DNA of 64,000 bases from Brevibacterium sp. UCMA 11754 (GTDB lineage: Bacteria; Actinomycetota; Actinomycetes; Actinomycetales; Brevibacteriaceae), in assembly GCF_021532275.1 (NCBI RefSeq), contig NZ_JACBOT010000028.1, positions 62,001 through 126,000 on the forward strand. Direction: 5' to 3'. The number at the start of each line of letters is the position of its first letter. Within the stretch, counting starts at the first letter, position 1. Both the position numbers and the translations under genes were made by a program. Below are positions 26,572 through 35,606 of this stretch, piece by piece. The notes under the pieces are model-generated. The model made no database searches and had not been told where the DNA came from. It saw only the letters and a list, made by a program, of their open reading frames with translations.

Positions 26572-27560
26572 GCGCGGGCTCCTTCGTGGTCGGTGGGGGC
26601 GGCGTCTGCCGGCACGTTCCTCGTTGCGGCCTTGAGCCGGGGGTCGAGGACGGGGTAGATAAGGTCGGTGGCGAGGTTGACGAGGACGAACACGGCGGCG
26701 GCGAGGAGCACGATGCCCTGCACGAGCGGGATGTCCTGCCCGGTCACGGCGGTCTGTGCCAGACGACCCAGGCCCTGTCGGGAGAACACGTTCTCGACGA
26801 CGACGGCTCCGGCCAGCACCTGTCCGAAGAGGACTCCGCTCATGGTCAGTGCCGGCAGCACTGCGACGGGCAGGGCCTGTCGCAGCAGCAGTCGCAGACG
26901 TGAGTAGCCCGAGGCCGCGTAGGTCGTGACGTACGGCTGGATCCACGCATTCTGCAGGGCCCGGAACAGAACCTGCGCGATGATCGCCGACAGCGGGATC
27001 GCCAGGGTCACGGCCGGCAGGATGACTGCGGTCGGCGTGCCCGTCCCGATGGCAGGGAAGATCGGAAAGCGGAAGGAGAACACCTGCAACAGCATCAGCC
27101 CGACCCAGAAGGTGGGAAGTGCCACGCCCAGACCGGGCAGTGCCGCGAGTGTGTCCCGCAGCCAGGGCCTGCGCGTGAGCGTCGCGCCGATGGCGATGGC
27201 GGTGCCCGCCACCAGGGCGATGACCAATGCCACCGCTGCGAGACCGATGGTCGAGGGGAGCGAGGAGGCGATCGCCTCGGTGACGGGAGTTCCGGTCTGG
27301 ATCGACGTACCGAAGTCCAGGCGGAGGACGGCGACGAGGGCCAGGAGGTATTGGATGGGCAGAGGTTGGTCGAGGTTGAACTCGGCTCGCAGCCGTTCCA
27401 CCTCGGCGGGGTCGAAGCTCTGCAGCTCTCCCCCGGCCCCGAGCATCGTGATGACGGGGTCCCCAGGGAGCCAGTAGAGGAGGAAGAAGCTGAGCGTGAA
27501 CGCGATCCAGAGGACGATGACTCCCTGGGCCAGGCGCGAAGCGAGGTAGCGAAGGCTCAT
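26568..27560 (-). CDS. ABC transporter permease (DppB/OppB type)
   Basis: A 330-residue permease beginning MSLRYLASRLAQGVIVLWIA. It has the N-terminal helix, the periplasmic WLPGDPVITMLGAG segment typical of DppB, 'EFNLDQPLPIQYLLAL', six membrane helices and the ATPase-contacting 'TYAASGYSRLRLLLRQALPV'. Four-base overlaps with both neighbours show tight coupling with the binding protein and the second permease. Confidence 0.93.
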   Translation of the reverse strand: MSLRYLASRLAQGVIVLWIAFTLSFFLLYWLPGDPVITMLGAGGELQSFDPAEVERLRAEFNLDQPLPIQYLLALVAVLRLDFGTSIQTGTPVTEAIASSLPSTIGLAAVALVIALVAGTAIAIGATLTRRPWLRDTLAALPGLGVALPTFWVGLMLLQVFSFRFPIFPAIGTGTPTAVILPAVTLAIPLSAIIAQVLFRALQNAWIQPYVTTYAASGYSRLRLLLRQALPVAVLPALTMSGVLFGQVLAGAVVVENVFSRQGLGRLAQTAVTGQDIPLVQGIVLLAAAVFVLVNLATDLIYPVLDPRLKAATRNVPADAAPTDHEGARA

Positions 27561-29227
27561 TGTGCCTCACCATCCAGCCAAGCGTCGTAGAGCTGGAAGC
27601 GCGAGGAGGCTTCGTAATTGAAGTCGTGGACATCCTTGCCTGTGCCGATGACCCCCGAGAGTTCGACGATCGGGATCGAATAGCCTTCGTCGATGAGGAC
27701 CTTCACCGCTTCGGTGAAGTCCGCCTTGCGTTCGTCCTCGTCGAGGGTCGAGGTGGTGCGGGCGAGGATCTCGTCCAGTTCACCGGTCTTCCTGGCATTG
27801 CCATTCTGTTCGCTCGCGCCGAAGTAGTTGCGCAGCACATCGCCGTCGGCTCGGGTGAGGTTGCCGAAGGTGAGCTCTTCTTTGCCTTCGGCCTGCTGCG
27901 CGGTCACCTCGGCGGTGGACTTCTTCTCGAGCTTGAGGTCGAAGCCGATCTCACGCAGCTGCTGTTGGACGAGTTCGAGGAACGAGGCATCCTGCCAATA
28001 GGTCAGGGTCACACTCAGCGGCTTGCCGTCCTTTTCACGGATGCCGTTCTCCCCCGGCTTCCAGCCAGCGTCCTCGAGAAGTTTCTCCGCTCCTTCAGGA
28101 TCGTAGGCGAGGAGGTCGGAAACGTCTTCGTATTCGGGGGTCGATTTCGCCAGCACCGAGGTGGCCGGTGCCTGATGCTCGGAGATCACCGATTTCAGCT
28201 GCTCCCGGTCGATGCCCTTGATCAGTGCCTGACGCACGGACTTGTCGGCGGCGATCGTGCCGGTGAGCTTGGGCACGAGGTTGTAGACGACGCCCGGATT
28301 CGGCCGGGAGACGATTCCCAGGCCCTGTGCTTCGAGGGTCTTCTCGTCCTGGGATTGGACGGAGAAGTCGACGTCGACCTGGCCGGAGAGCAGCGAACCG
28401 TTGCGCACGGAGGCCTCGGGCACGATCGAGAATTCGATTCCGTCCAGGTGGGCCGGCCCCTCATGCTTCGCGATCGAGGACGGCCAGTTGTAGTCATCGA
28501 ACCGTGAGAGCTTGATCGCCTTGTTATGGACGAAGGAATCCAACTTGAAGGCTCCTGTGCCGACGATGTCGCCGGTGCAGCGTTCCTCGGCACTCTTCGC
28601 GAGCGTGTCCGAGGAGTAGAAGCCCAGTGACATCGTCGAGGTGGCCTGGAGGAACTGAGCATTGGACTTGTCGAATTTGAAGGTGACCGTCGACTCGTCG
28701 GGGGTCTTGATTGACTTGAGCCCGTCGAGGTAGGTCTGTCCGAGCGAGGCCTTCGCACCGAGGTCCTGAATCGCCTCGAAGTTCTCCTTCACCGAGGCGG
28801 ATGTGAAGTCGGTGCCGTCCTGGAAGGTGACCCCATCGCGCAGACGGAAGGTGAAGGTCTTCGCATCCTTGGAGACGTCCCAGCTCTCGGCCAGCCACGG
28901 CTTGATCTCCTGAGTCTCGGGATCTTGATCGGTCAGCGAGTCGGTGATCTGCCGCGTGACATTGAGGGTGACGTTCGTGCCCTGCTGCTGACCGTCGAGG
29001 CACGTCGGATCGACGTCGTAGGCGATCTTGAGCGTTCCACCCGACTGCGGTTTCGCATCAGCATCCGCATCGGCCTGAGCGTTTCCGGAGCAGCCGGCAA
29101 GCAGAAGAGATGCCGCGGCAAGCAGGGAGAGGAGCACCTGACCGCGGCCTCGGCGAAGCGAAGCGGCGGATCGTATTGGTGGAGCCGGTTGTTCGGATGC
29201 GGGTGAGTGGCTGCTGATGGTCGGCAT
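27557..29227 (-). CDS. ABC transporter substrate-binding lipoprotein (SBP_bac_5)
   Basis: A 556-residue lipoprotein and the first gene of the eight-gene operon. It has a signal peptide with the lipobox LLLAGCSGN near residue 50, then GGTLKIAYDVDPTCLDGQQQ, 'PWLAESWDVSKDAKTFTFRL' and 'LLEDAGWKPGENGI', all typical of family 5 solute-binding proteins. ATG 29227 follows AGGA. The family binds peptides, opines, nickel chelates and other small organics. The context suggests the substrate is then oxidised by the flavin monooxygenases encoded downstream. Confidence 0.9.
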   Translation of the reverse strand: MPTISSHSPASEQPAPPIRSAASLRRGRGQVLLSLLAAASLLLAGCSGNAQADADADAKPQSGGTLKIAYDVDPTCLDGQQQGTNVTLNVTRQITDSLTDQDPETQEIKPWLAESWDVSKDAKTFTFRLRDGVTFQDGTDFTSASVKENFEAIQDLGAKASLGQTYLDGLKSIKTPDESTVTFKFDKSNAQFLQATSTMSLGFYSSDTLAKSAEERCTGDIVGTGAFKLDSFVHNKAIKLSRFDDYNWPSSIAKHEGPAHLDGIEFSIVPEASVRNGSLLSGQVDVDFSVQSQDEKTLEAQGLGIVSRPNPGVVYNLVPKLTGTIAADKSVRQALIKGIDREQLKSVISEHQAPATSVLAKSTPEYEDVSDLLAYDPEGAEKLLEDAGWKPGENGIREKDGKPLSVTLTYWQDASFLELVQQQLREIGFDLKLEKKSTAEVTAQQAEGKEELTFGNLTRADGDVLRNYFGASEQNGNARKTGELDEILARTTSTLDEDERKADFTEAVKVLIDEGYSIPIVELSGVIGTGKDVHDFNYEASSRFQLYDAWLDGEAQ

Positions 29228-29807
29228 GGTCGTCCTGGGTGTGAGAAGTGAATGTTTGAGAAGCGAGTACGAGAAATGAGGCTGTGAAGGGTGCGACTGG
29301 TTCTCACCAATTGCCCCGAAGTTGACGAACGCACGGCACTGCCATGGCAGAGGTCGAAGAGGGACTGCCGCGAAGACTCTCCCGCTAGATCGATTGCTCA
29401 ACACATTGAAGAAAAGGATTGAACATCAATGCGATAGCACTCCACCCGGCGCGCACCCTGAGACCCGGATGCAGGCAATGGACAGGCGCAATGGAAACGG
29501 CGAACCGACCAAGGGTCTAGGAGTAGGTCTAGCGGGTCAGTCACCTGCAAGAGAGCGGCGCATGCTCATAGGCATCGAACAATCAAGAGCCTCGAACCGC
29601 GTGGCCAGCGCCCAGGCCTGAGTGTTCTTGTATGCGATCATCGCGCCCTCTGTTGAGATAGTTCAGTCATATCGTGCTGACGAAATTCACAATATCAAGA
29701 TTCCGATTGCTCAACAATACATGGATGAGATTTCCGTCTTGCGGCGTCACATTTCGTCCACGGGGAACCATTGACCTTCACGATTAAGCCATGTAATACT
29801 TAGCTTC
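29228..29807. other. Intergenic promoter region of the monooxygenase operon
   Basis: 580 bp separate the divergent binding-protein and ArsR genes. No gene is evident. A 13-bp direct repeat, CGATTGCTCAACA, occurs at 29391-29403 and 29704-29716. Both copies lie upstream of the minus-strand operon and may be regulator sites. The ArsR-side operator is described separately. Confidence 0.5.
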
Positions 29808-29820
29808 ATGGCTAAGTATT
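29795..29820. promoter_or_regulatory. Candidate ArsR operator overlapping its own start codon
   Basis: AATACTTAGC at 29795-29804 and GCTAAGTATT at 29811-29820 are perfect inverted repeats around a six-base centre that contains the ATG of the ArsR gene (29808). Such AT-rich 10-10 palindromes are common ArsR/SmtB sites. Binding there would repress transcription and occlude the start. Confidence 0.7.
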
Positions 29821-30161
29821 CGGAGGAGCTCGATGCGATGTTCACCGCACTTGCCGATCCCACAAGGCGCACCGTGATTCATCGCCTCGGCCACGGACCG
29901 GCGAGCATCGGAGAGTTGGCAGAGCCCCTGTCGATCTCGCTCCCGTCGTTCATGAAGCATGTGCGCACCTTGGAATCGTGTGGGCTGATTCGGACACGGA
30001 AGTCAGGACGAGTGCGCACCTGCGTGCTCAACAGCGATCGCCTGACACTGCTCAATGATTGGCTCGCCGAGCAGAGACTCATCTGGGAGGCCAGCACAGA
30101 TCGTCTCGAGCAGTTCGTGACCGGCGACAGCGACACCACTCACAGTAGGGAAGAATCATGA
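29808..30161 (+). CDS. ArsR/SmtB-family transcriptional repressor
   Basis: A 117-residue winged helix regulator: FTALADPTRRTVIHRLGHGP, 'IGELAEPLSISLPSFMKHVR' (recognition helix) and 'LESCGLIRTRKSGRVRTCVL'. There are no cysteine metal sites, so it belongs to the non-metal group usually paired with an AHSA1/SRPBCC gene, which overlaps it by four bases. Its start codon lies within a palindrome that is probably its own operator. Confidence 0.92.
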   Translation: MAKYSEELDAMFTALADPTRRTVIHRLGHGPASIGELAEPLSISLPSFMKHVRTLESCGLIRTRKSGRVRTCVLNSDRLTLLNDWLAEQRLIWEASTDRLEQFVTGDSDTTHSREES

Positions 30162-30649
30162 CCGCACATCTCGCTCGCACCCGGCATTTCGACTCCGCTC
30201 TCGACCTCACGATCCAGAGAGTGATTCGGGCACCCAAGGAAACCATCTGGTCCGCATGGACTGATCCTGAGAAGCTGGCGAAGTGGTGGATTCCAGAACC
30301 GCTCACCCTCCGCGTCGACGCGCTGGAGCTGCGTCCCGGAGGGGCCTTCTCCACCATGATGAGCGAGGACGGCGAATCATTTGTGCCGCACGTCGACGCA
30401 GTCTTCCTCGTCATCGAGGACAGCAGTCGCCTCGTGTTCACCAACGCCGTCAACAGTTCCTGGCACCCGGCCTTTCCCGACCCTGTCTCCATGACCACCG
30501 AGATCATCCTGAGTGACCATGCCGATGGCACCGACTATCAGGCCGTCGTCCGCCATGGCAGCCCCGAGCAGCGCGCCCGTCACGAGGAGCTCGGCTTCTT
30601 CGACGGCTGGAGCACCGTCACCGAGCAGCTGGCGAAGTCCGTGGAGTGA
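30158..30649 (+). CDS. SRPBCC/AHSA1-domain protein
   Basis: A 163-residue START-like protein: VIRAPKETIWSAWTDPEKLA, 'KWWIPEPLTLRVDALELRPG', 'PVSMTTEIILSDHADGT' and 'GFFDGWSTVTEQLAKSVE'. This is the AHSA1 group with a hydrophobic ligand-binding pocket. It is translated in a four-base overlap with the ArsR gene and is probably the gene that ArsR regulates. Its ligand is unknown. Confidence 0.9.
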   Translation: MTAHLARTRHFDSALDLTIQRVIRAPKETIWSAWTDPEKLAKWWIPEPLTLRVDALELRPGGAFSTMMSEDGESFVPHVDAVFLVIEDSSRLVFTNAVNSSWHPAFPDPVSMTTEIILSDHADGTDYQAVVRHGSPEQRARHEELGFFDGWSTVTEQLAKSVE

Positions 30650-30705
30650 GGCGAGCGCTACGGCGCTTGCAGCAGCACGTGCTGCTGCACGTACGGCAGT
30701 CGGCC

Positions 30706-32232
30706 TCAGACGAGGCTGGCCGTCGCCTTGACACGATCCGTCACGGTCGGCACTTCACTCTCCGCTGGAATCTGCGCCTTCATGGTGGCGGCCAGCACCA
30801 GCGAAGTCAGGAGCGCCGCGATAGAGACAAGCGTCCAGATCAGCGCAGCGATTCCCACGAGAAGCGCAGTCGCGATGCCACCCATTGCCAGGGTGACTGC
30901 GATGAGGGCCCGAGGAACAGGAGTCAATAAACGCTGACCCACTCGAGCCTCGGAAGTCGAGAAACTCTCCCGCACAACCCTCGCCGCTGCGCTCCCGAAT
31001 CTGGCCAACCTCGCCTCGCTGGGATACGGGATCTTCGACATGGCCACTGCCAAAAGCGCAGCCAGTCCCATCACCGTCATCAGCCATGGCAGCCTGGTCA
31101 GCCACCACCAGCTCGATTCGATCTCAGGGAGCACGATCCCGGCCGCTGACAGTCCATCCCCTGCCGGCACCCCAGACAGCAGCTGAGCTGCGTAGCCCAG
31201 AGCTCCGATGAGAGTGATGACGATCGGCATGTGCCACAGATAGACCTGGATGCCGTAGGCGTTTCCCCAAGTGATAACGCGCTGCCAGATGCCAGCTCGG
31301 TACTCGCGCGCACGCTCCGTCCCCCGGCGGCCGCCAGCCACAATTTCGTTGAGTCGCGCATGGCTCAGCCGCAGGACGCTCATCTGCGCAATGCCCAGCA
31401 GTACCAATGCCCCGGTCGGTGGGTTGAGGTTGATGAGCATATTCGGGCTGTAGACCCCGAGTCCGACGAGCCCTCCGAGGACCACCAAGGCGGAGACCAT
31501 CACTGTCCAGGCCAACCGGACGCGCACAGGTCGATGAATGGCGTCGGCGTAGAAGAAGCCGAACTGCTGGATCAAGGGCCAGACGAACAGGAAGTTGAGA
31601 TATCCCAGGCCGGTCACTCCCGTGAGTGCGACCAAGCCATCCACCGCCACCACAGCGCCGGCGAGCACTGCGATCGTCCGCCTCGGCGCCCTTTCGTGAA
31701 AGTGCACCGCCAGGGGAACCAAGGAGGTCAGCCCGACGTAGACGGCGAGGAACCACAGAGGCTGCCCGATCCGAGTGCTCGCCTCGGCGAGCAGGTCTGC
31801 GGGAACACCCAGTTCCGAGGCGATCGACAGTCCTGCGCCGGCGAGGCCGATGAGGGTGGCGACCGGAATGACGAGGCGGCGCAGACGGGCACGAATATAG
31901 TCGGCCCAGGTGCCTCCGGTGGCTTGGGTGCGTCGCCAGCCGCTGATGGCGGCATATCCGCCGATGAAGAAGAACAGCGGCATGATCTGGAAGAACCACG
32001 AGGCGGCTGTGAAGCCAGCGGTATGCAGCAGCGCCACCGTGGGCACAACGTCACCGTCTGCGCCGAGCACGGCTGCGCTCATCATCGAATGCAGGATCAC
32101 CACGACGACGAGGCAGCCGAAGCGGATCAGATCGATCGCCCGGTCCCGATGCGGTCGATCAGTGGTGCCGCTGGGTGGGACGGGAAGGTGGTTCACCCCG
32201 GCCTCGGGCGGCCTGCTGAGGGTCAGTGACAT
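30706..32232 (-). CDS. Acyltransferase-3 family membrane protein (OafA-like)
   Basis: A 508-residue integral membrane acyltransferase. IDLIRFGCLVVVVILHSMMS is the N-terminal histidine-containing helix of the acyl_transf_3 family. The motif IMPLFFFIGGYAAISGWR and 'IRARLRRLVIPVATLIGLAG' follow, with about ten membrane helices in all. The family O-acylates surface sugars and other extracytoplasmic acceptors. The start at 32232 is preceded by AAGGAG. It appears monocistronic. Confidence 0.85.
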   Translation of the reverse strand: MSLTLSRPPEAGVNHLPVPPSGTTDRPHRDRAIDLIRFGCLVVVVILHSMMSAAVLGADGDVVPTVALLHTAGFTAASWFFQIMPLFFFIGGYAAISGWRRTQATGGTWADYIRARLRRLVIPVATLIGLAGAGLSIASELGVPADLLAEASTRIGQPLWFLAVYVGLTSLVPLAVHFHERAPRRTIAVLAGAVVAVDGLVALTGVTGLGYLNFLFVWPLIQQFGFFYADAIHRPVRVRLAWTVMVSALVVLGGLVGLGVYSPNMLINLNPPTGALVLLGIAQMSVLRLSHARLNEIVAGGRRGTERAREYRAGIWQRVITWGNAYGIQVYLWHMPIVITLIGALGYAAQLLSGVPAGDGLSAAGIVLPEIESSWWWLTRLPWLMTVMGLAALLAVAMSKIPYPSEARLARFGSAAARVVRESFSTSEARVGQRLLTPVPRALIAVTLAMGGIATALLVGIAALIWTLVSIAALLTSLVLAATMKAQIPAESEVPTVTDRVKATASLV

Positions 32233-32520
32233 GTCGGCTCCTTGTCGGATTGAGCTCCGCTGATTGCACGGAGTGCGGAGCTCGTCGTTCGATATATCCG
32301 AAGCTATGGGCGCGATCGCCGCCCACACATCACCTCTGAGTTCCGATCTGAGTCCGTCCAAGCACTACTTTCGGGTGAGTCGGGACGCCTCGGCTCCGTA
32401 CCCTCATCGACCCCGCCCTCCGAGAGCCTTGGCCCAACGTGAGTGCAAGAATGGCAACGAGAGCATCACCCGATCAGGGACGCGACTCGTCCCGAACGTC
32501 CTACTGAGGAGCGCGCAACG

Positions 32521-33555
32521 ATGACGACGATCGCCTTCGAGACCACCGACCTGCCCATCATCGGAGCCCCGATGGCAGGCGGAACGACGACGCCCGAGCT
32601 CGCAGCCGCGGTCGCCCGTGCCGGCGGATTCCCCTTCGTGGCCGGCGGCTATCTCAGCGCCGAGGCATTGGCCCCTCTGGTCGAGCGCATGCGGGAGACG
32701 AGCAATAACTTCGGCGTCAATCTCTTCGCCCCGAACCCTGTGCCCATCGATCGCGGTGCCTTCGACGCCTTCGTCTCGGCACTCGAGCCCGTTGCGGCCG
32801 ATCGCGGCGTCGGCATCGATCCCGAGCCCGTCGAGGACGACGATCACTACAGCGACAAGGTCGACTACCTCGTCGACAACCCCGTGCCCCTGGTGTCGAT
32901 GACATTCAACATCCCCACCGCCGAGGTGGTCGATCGTCTCCATTCCGTCGGCACTCAAGTGGTGGCCACCGTGACGACCGCCGCTGAGGCGCGCACGGCT
33001 GCCGATCGCGGCATCGACGCTCTCATCGTCCAGGGTCCTCGCGCCGGCGGGCACTCGGGCACCGCCGATCCGACACGGTCCATCGAGGATCGGGCCACCG
33101 TCGATCTCGTGAAAGATGTCCTCGCCGAGGTGGATCTGCCACTGGCTGCCGGAGGTGGAGTCGACAGCCAGGAGTCCGTCAACGAGCTGCTGCAGGCTGG
33201 GGCGAGCGCCGTGGTCGTGGGCACTCTTCTGCTGCTGAGCGATGAGGCAGGCACTGCGCCGACTCATCGGGCGGCCCTGCAGTCCGCAGACTTCGACGAG
33301 ACACAGCTGACCAGAGCATTCACCGGTCGGCCCGCTCGCGCACTGGTCAACGACTTCGTGCGGAAGTTCGATCCGATCGCAGTCGATGCCTACCCGGCGG
33401 TCCACCACCTGACGAAGTCATTCCGCGCCCAGGCGAAGAAGAATGATGACCCGCAGGGCCTGCACCTGTGGGCCGGCACCGGCTATCGCCGCGCCCAGAC
33501 GGGCTCAGCGGAGACGATCGTCAAGGAGCTCGGCGCCCCCTTCACCCGGAGCTGA
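32521..33555 (+). CDS. Nitronate monooxygenase (2-nitropropane dioxygenase family)
   Basis: A 344-residue FMN-dependent TIM-barrel enzyme: DLPIIGAPMAGGTTTPELAA, 'GGFPFVAGGYLSAEALAPLV', 'NNFGVNLFAPNPVP', 'IVQGPRAGGHSG' and 'LPLAAGGGVDSQESVNELLQ'. The GGHxG segment with its catalytic histidine and the FMN phosphate site GGG are present. It oxidises propionate-3-nitronate or other alkyl nitronates, a detoxification role. The start at 32521 has a GAGGAG site. Confidence 0.88.
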   Translation: MTTIAFETTDLPIIGAPMAGGTTTPELAAAVARAGGFPFVAGGYLSAEALAPLVERMRETSNNFGVNLFAPNPVPIDRGAFDAFVSALEPVAADRGVGIDPEPVEDDDHYSDKVDYLVDNPVPLVSMTFNIPTAEVVDRLHSVGTQVVATVTTAAEARTAADRGIDALIVQGPRAGGHSGTADPTRSIEDRATVDLVKDVLAEVDLPLAAGGGVDSQESVNELLQAGASAVVVGTLLLLSDEAGTAPTHRAALQSADFDETQLTRAFTGRPARALVNDFVRKFDPIAVDAYPAVHHLTKSFRAQAKKNDDPQGLHLWAGTGYRRAQTGSAETIVKELGAPFTRS

Positions 33556-33627
33556 GCACTCCTCGACTATTCGCGAGGCCGGGCTACCCAGTGGCTCGTT
33601 ACCCGGAGACTTGGTGCCCGGAGCACC

Positions 33628-33686
33628 TTAGATGGACGTTTTGGTCGGATCTAGCAGTGATCCTTCTGCCCAAAACGTCCAACTAA
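33628..33686. terminator. Bidirectional terminator candidate
   Basis: Arms 33628-33644 and 33670-33686 are complementary with one mismatch (core TGGACGTTTTGG), and the loop holds a second small stem, GGATC/GATCC. It lies between the convergent nitronate monooxygenase and response regulator genes. Confidence 0.65.
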
Positions 33687-33746
33687 GAGCACTTCGCGCG
33701 TGCCTGCGGCTCTCGGGCGCTGGGAACTCGGGCACTCCTTAGGGCC

Positions 33747-34508
33747 TCAGCTGCCGGCGACGACCAGCCCGGATTCGTAGGCGGCGACGACGATCTGGGT
33801 GCGATCACGCAGTCCCAGCTTCGACAGGATCCGGGACACGTGGGTCTTCACCGTCTGCTCGGCCAGGAACAGGTGCGCAGCCACCTCGGCGTTGGCATGG
33901 CCCTTGGCCACCAGCGTCATGACGTCGATCTCACGGTCGGTCAGCTGCCCGAGGACGGCAGTGTCCTTGGCGACTTTGGGCCCGCTCACGTACTCGGAGA
34001 TGAGGCGGCGGGTCACTGACGGCGCCAAGAGCGACTGACCGTCGGCGACCACTCGCACGGCTGTGATCATGTCTTCGGCTGTGGCGTCCTTGAGCAGAAA
34101 CCCGCTCGCTCCCGCGCGCAGTGCCGAGAACACATACTCATCGGCATCGAAGGTGGTGAGCATGATGATCTTCGGGTGGTCCCCAGGCATCGAGAACACC
34201 GCTCGGGTGGCATCCAACCCGTTGAGCTTCGGCATCCTGATGTCCATGAGGATGACGTCTGGCGAGGTTCTGCGCACGAGGTCGACGACCTGCGAACCGT
34301 CCTCAGCACTGCCGACGACACTCATGTCCGGCTGTGCATCGAGAAGGGCTCCGAACCCCTGGCGAACCATGGCCTGGTCATCAACGATGGCGACCCGCGT
34401 CGTCTCGGACGAGGGCGGCGGCACTCCGTCGCGCGCAATCGATCCCGGCGCGGGACTCGGCGTTGGGCGCGGTGTCGGACTCGGACCTGACGCTCCTGCT
34501 TCTGGCAT
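33747..34508 (-). CDS. NarL/LuxR-type response regulator
   Basis: A 253-residue regulator. A 37-residue proline/serine-rich tail precedes the receiver domain, with acidic DD at 43-44, phosphoacceptor Asp89 in ILMDIRMP and lysine in FLLKDAT. The C-terminal LuxR HTH is LTDREIDVMTLVAKGHANAE followed by TVKTHVSRILSKLGL. It is transcribed divergently from the transporter and sensor kinase genes at 34677-37633; that kinase is the likely partner. Confidence 0.9.
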   Translation of the reverse strand: MPEAGASGPSPTPRPTPSPAPGSIARDGVPPPSSETTRVAIVDDQAMVRQGFGALLDAQPDMSVVGSAEDGSQVVDLVRRTSPDVILMDIRMPKLNGLDATRAVFSMPGDHPKIIMLTTFDADEYVFSALRAGASGFLLKDATAEDMITAVRVVADGQSLLAPSVTRRLISEYVSGPKVAKDTAVLGQLTDREIDVMTLVAKGHANAEVAAHLFLAEQTVKTHVSRILSKLGLRDRTQIVVAAYESGLVVAGS

Positions 34509-34676
34509 GCTCTTACGCTACCCGACCCACGCTGTCAGGGCCCCTCGAAAACCCGTGAAATCAAGCGAACGGCTCCCTGCCTGCGCCGATTTCATCCTCA
34601 AGTAGCACTCCTCCGTCAGCACAATCACTCCTTCGTATGATGCGCCCCATGACACCGGGTCCTTAGCGTGCACACC

Positions 34677-35606
34677 ATGATCATCACCGCGATAATACTC
34701 GCCACGCTCGCAGCCTTCTGCTTGGCGCTCGGCACGCACTTCCAGCAGTACGCCGTCGCCACCATGACACCCGGGCCCAAACGTCGGGCAACCTGGGTCA
34801 CCGGCCTGGGGCTGATGGGCATGGTGACCGTCCTCAACGTCATCGCCCTGGGACTCGGCCCTGTTGCCATCGTCCAACCCATCGGCGCGATCTCCCTCGT
34901 CTTCGCCGCGCTCATCAGCCGCCGGTACTTCGGCCTGCAGCTCGGCGCGCCACTGCTCATCAGCATCGGGGTGACGATGTTCTCGATCTTCGCCTTCGTG
35001 ACCACCTCGGCGCAATTCTCCCACGAACTCGTCGCCACCGAGGAATCGGTGACCTGGCTGATGGCGCTCCTCGTCGCCCTCAGCGTCTTCGGCACACTCT
35101 TCGCACTCAGCCGGGCCGGGCACATCCCGCGAGTCATCATGACCGGCATCATCTTCGGAACCGTCGCCGCCGCGACCCACGTCCTCGCCAGGACCGTCGT
35201 GACCGAGGGACTGCCCGATTTTGGAACATTGGGCTCACGGTGGTGGATAGTGCTGGCAGCCGTAGCTCTCGCCTCGGCGGTGGGATTCTGGTTGGTCCAG
35301 ACCGCCTACGCCTCTGGCCCTCCAGAGACGGTGCTCGCGGGCCTGACCGTCATCGACCCGATCGTGGCGGTGGTCATCGGCGCCGCCTTCTTCGGCGAGT
35401 ACGCGGGCCTCACCCCCATGGCCATCGGCCTGCTGCTCCTCGCCGCCGGCGGTGGGATCGCCGGGGTCTGGATGCTCTCGCAGTTCCACCCTCGCGTCCT
35501 CGAATCGAAATCGGCCCCCACAGGGCACATCCCAGCAGACGTTCCCGCACACCTCTCACCAGAGCCGCGAACACCGGCTCACAATAACCAAGGAATCCGA
35601 TCATGA
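34677..35606 (+). CDS. DMT-superfamily (NIPA/EamA-like) membrane transporter
   Basis: A membrane protein of about 309 residues with nine or ten hydrophobic helices: LALGTHFQQYAV, 'LGPVAIVQPIGAISLVFAAL', 'LSRAGHIPRVIMTGIIFGTV' and the second-half repeat 'VLAGLTVIDPIVAVVIGAAF'. The internal repeat is that of drug/metabolite transporters, the subgroup related to NIPA magnesium proteins. The last four bases overlap the start of the sensor kinase gene, so the transporter may be linked to that signalling pair. ATG 34677 is chosen over GTG 34668. Confidence 0.78.
   Translation: MIITAIILATLAAFCLALGTHFQQYAVATMTPGPKRRATWVTGLGLMGMVTVLNVIALGLGPVAIVQPIGAISLVFAALISRRYFGLQLGAPLLISIGVTMFSIFAFVTTSAQFSHELVATEESVTWLMALLVALSVFGTLFALSRAGHIPRVIMTGIIFGTVAAATHVLARTVVTEGLPDFGTLGSRWWIVLAAVALASAVGFWLVQTAYASGPPETVLAGLTVIDPIVAVVIGAAFFGEYAGLTPMAIGLLLLAAGGGIAGVWMLSQFHPRVLESKSAPTGHIPADVPAHLSPEPRTPAHNNQGIRS

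Noticed and set aside
26572..27633. Extended N-terminus of the DppC-type permease frame
   Set aside because: The extension overlaps the DppB-type gene completely and has basic, repetitive shadow composition; the ATGA-coupled start at 26571 fits the operon.
29228..29404. Longer N-terminus for the binding lipoprotein
   Set aside because: The signal peptide and lipobox fit the start at 29227, which has a ribosome-binding site; the upstream codons show no protein-like pattern.
31231..32229. 332-codon open frame on the plus strand
   Set aside because: It is antisense to the acyltransferase gene, whose motifs are clear; no domain in the shadow.
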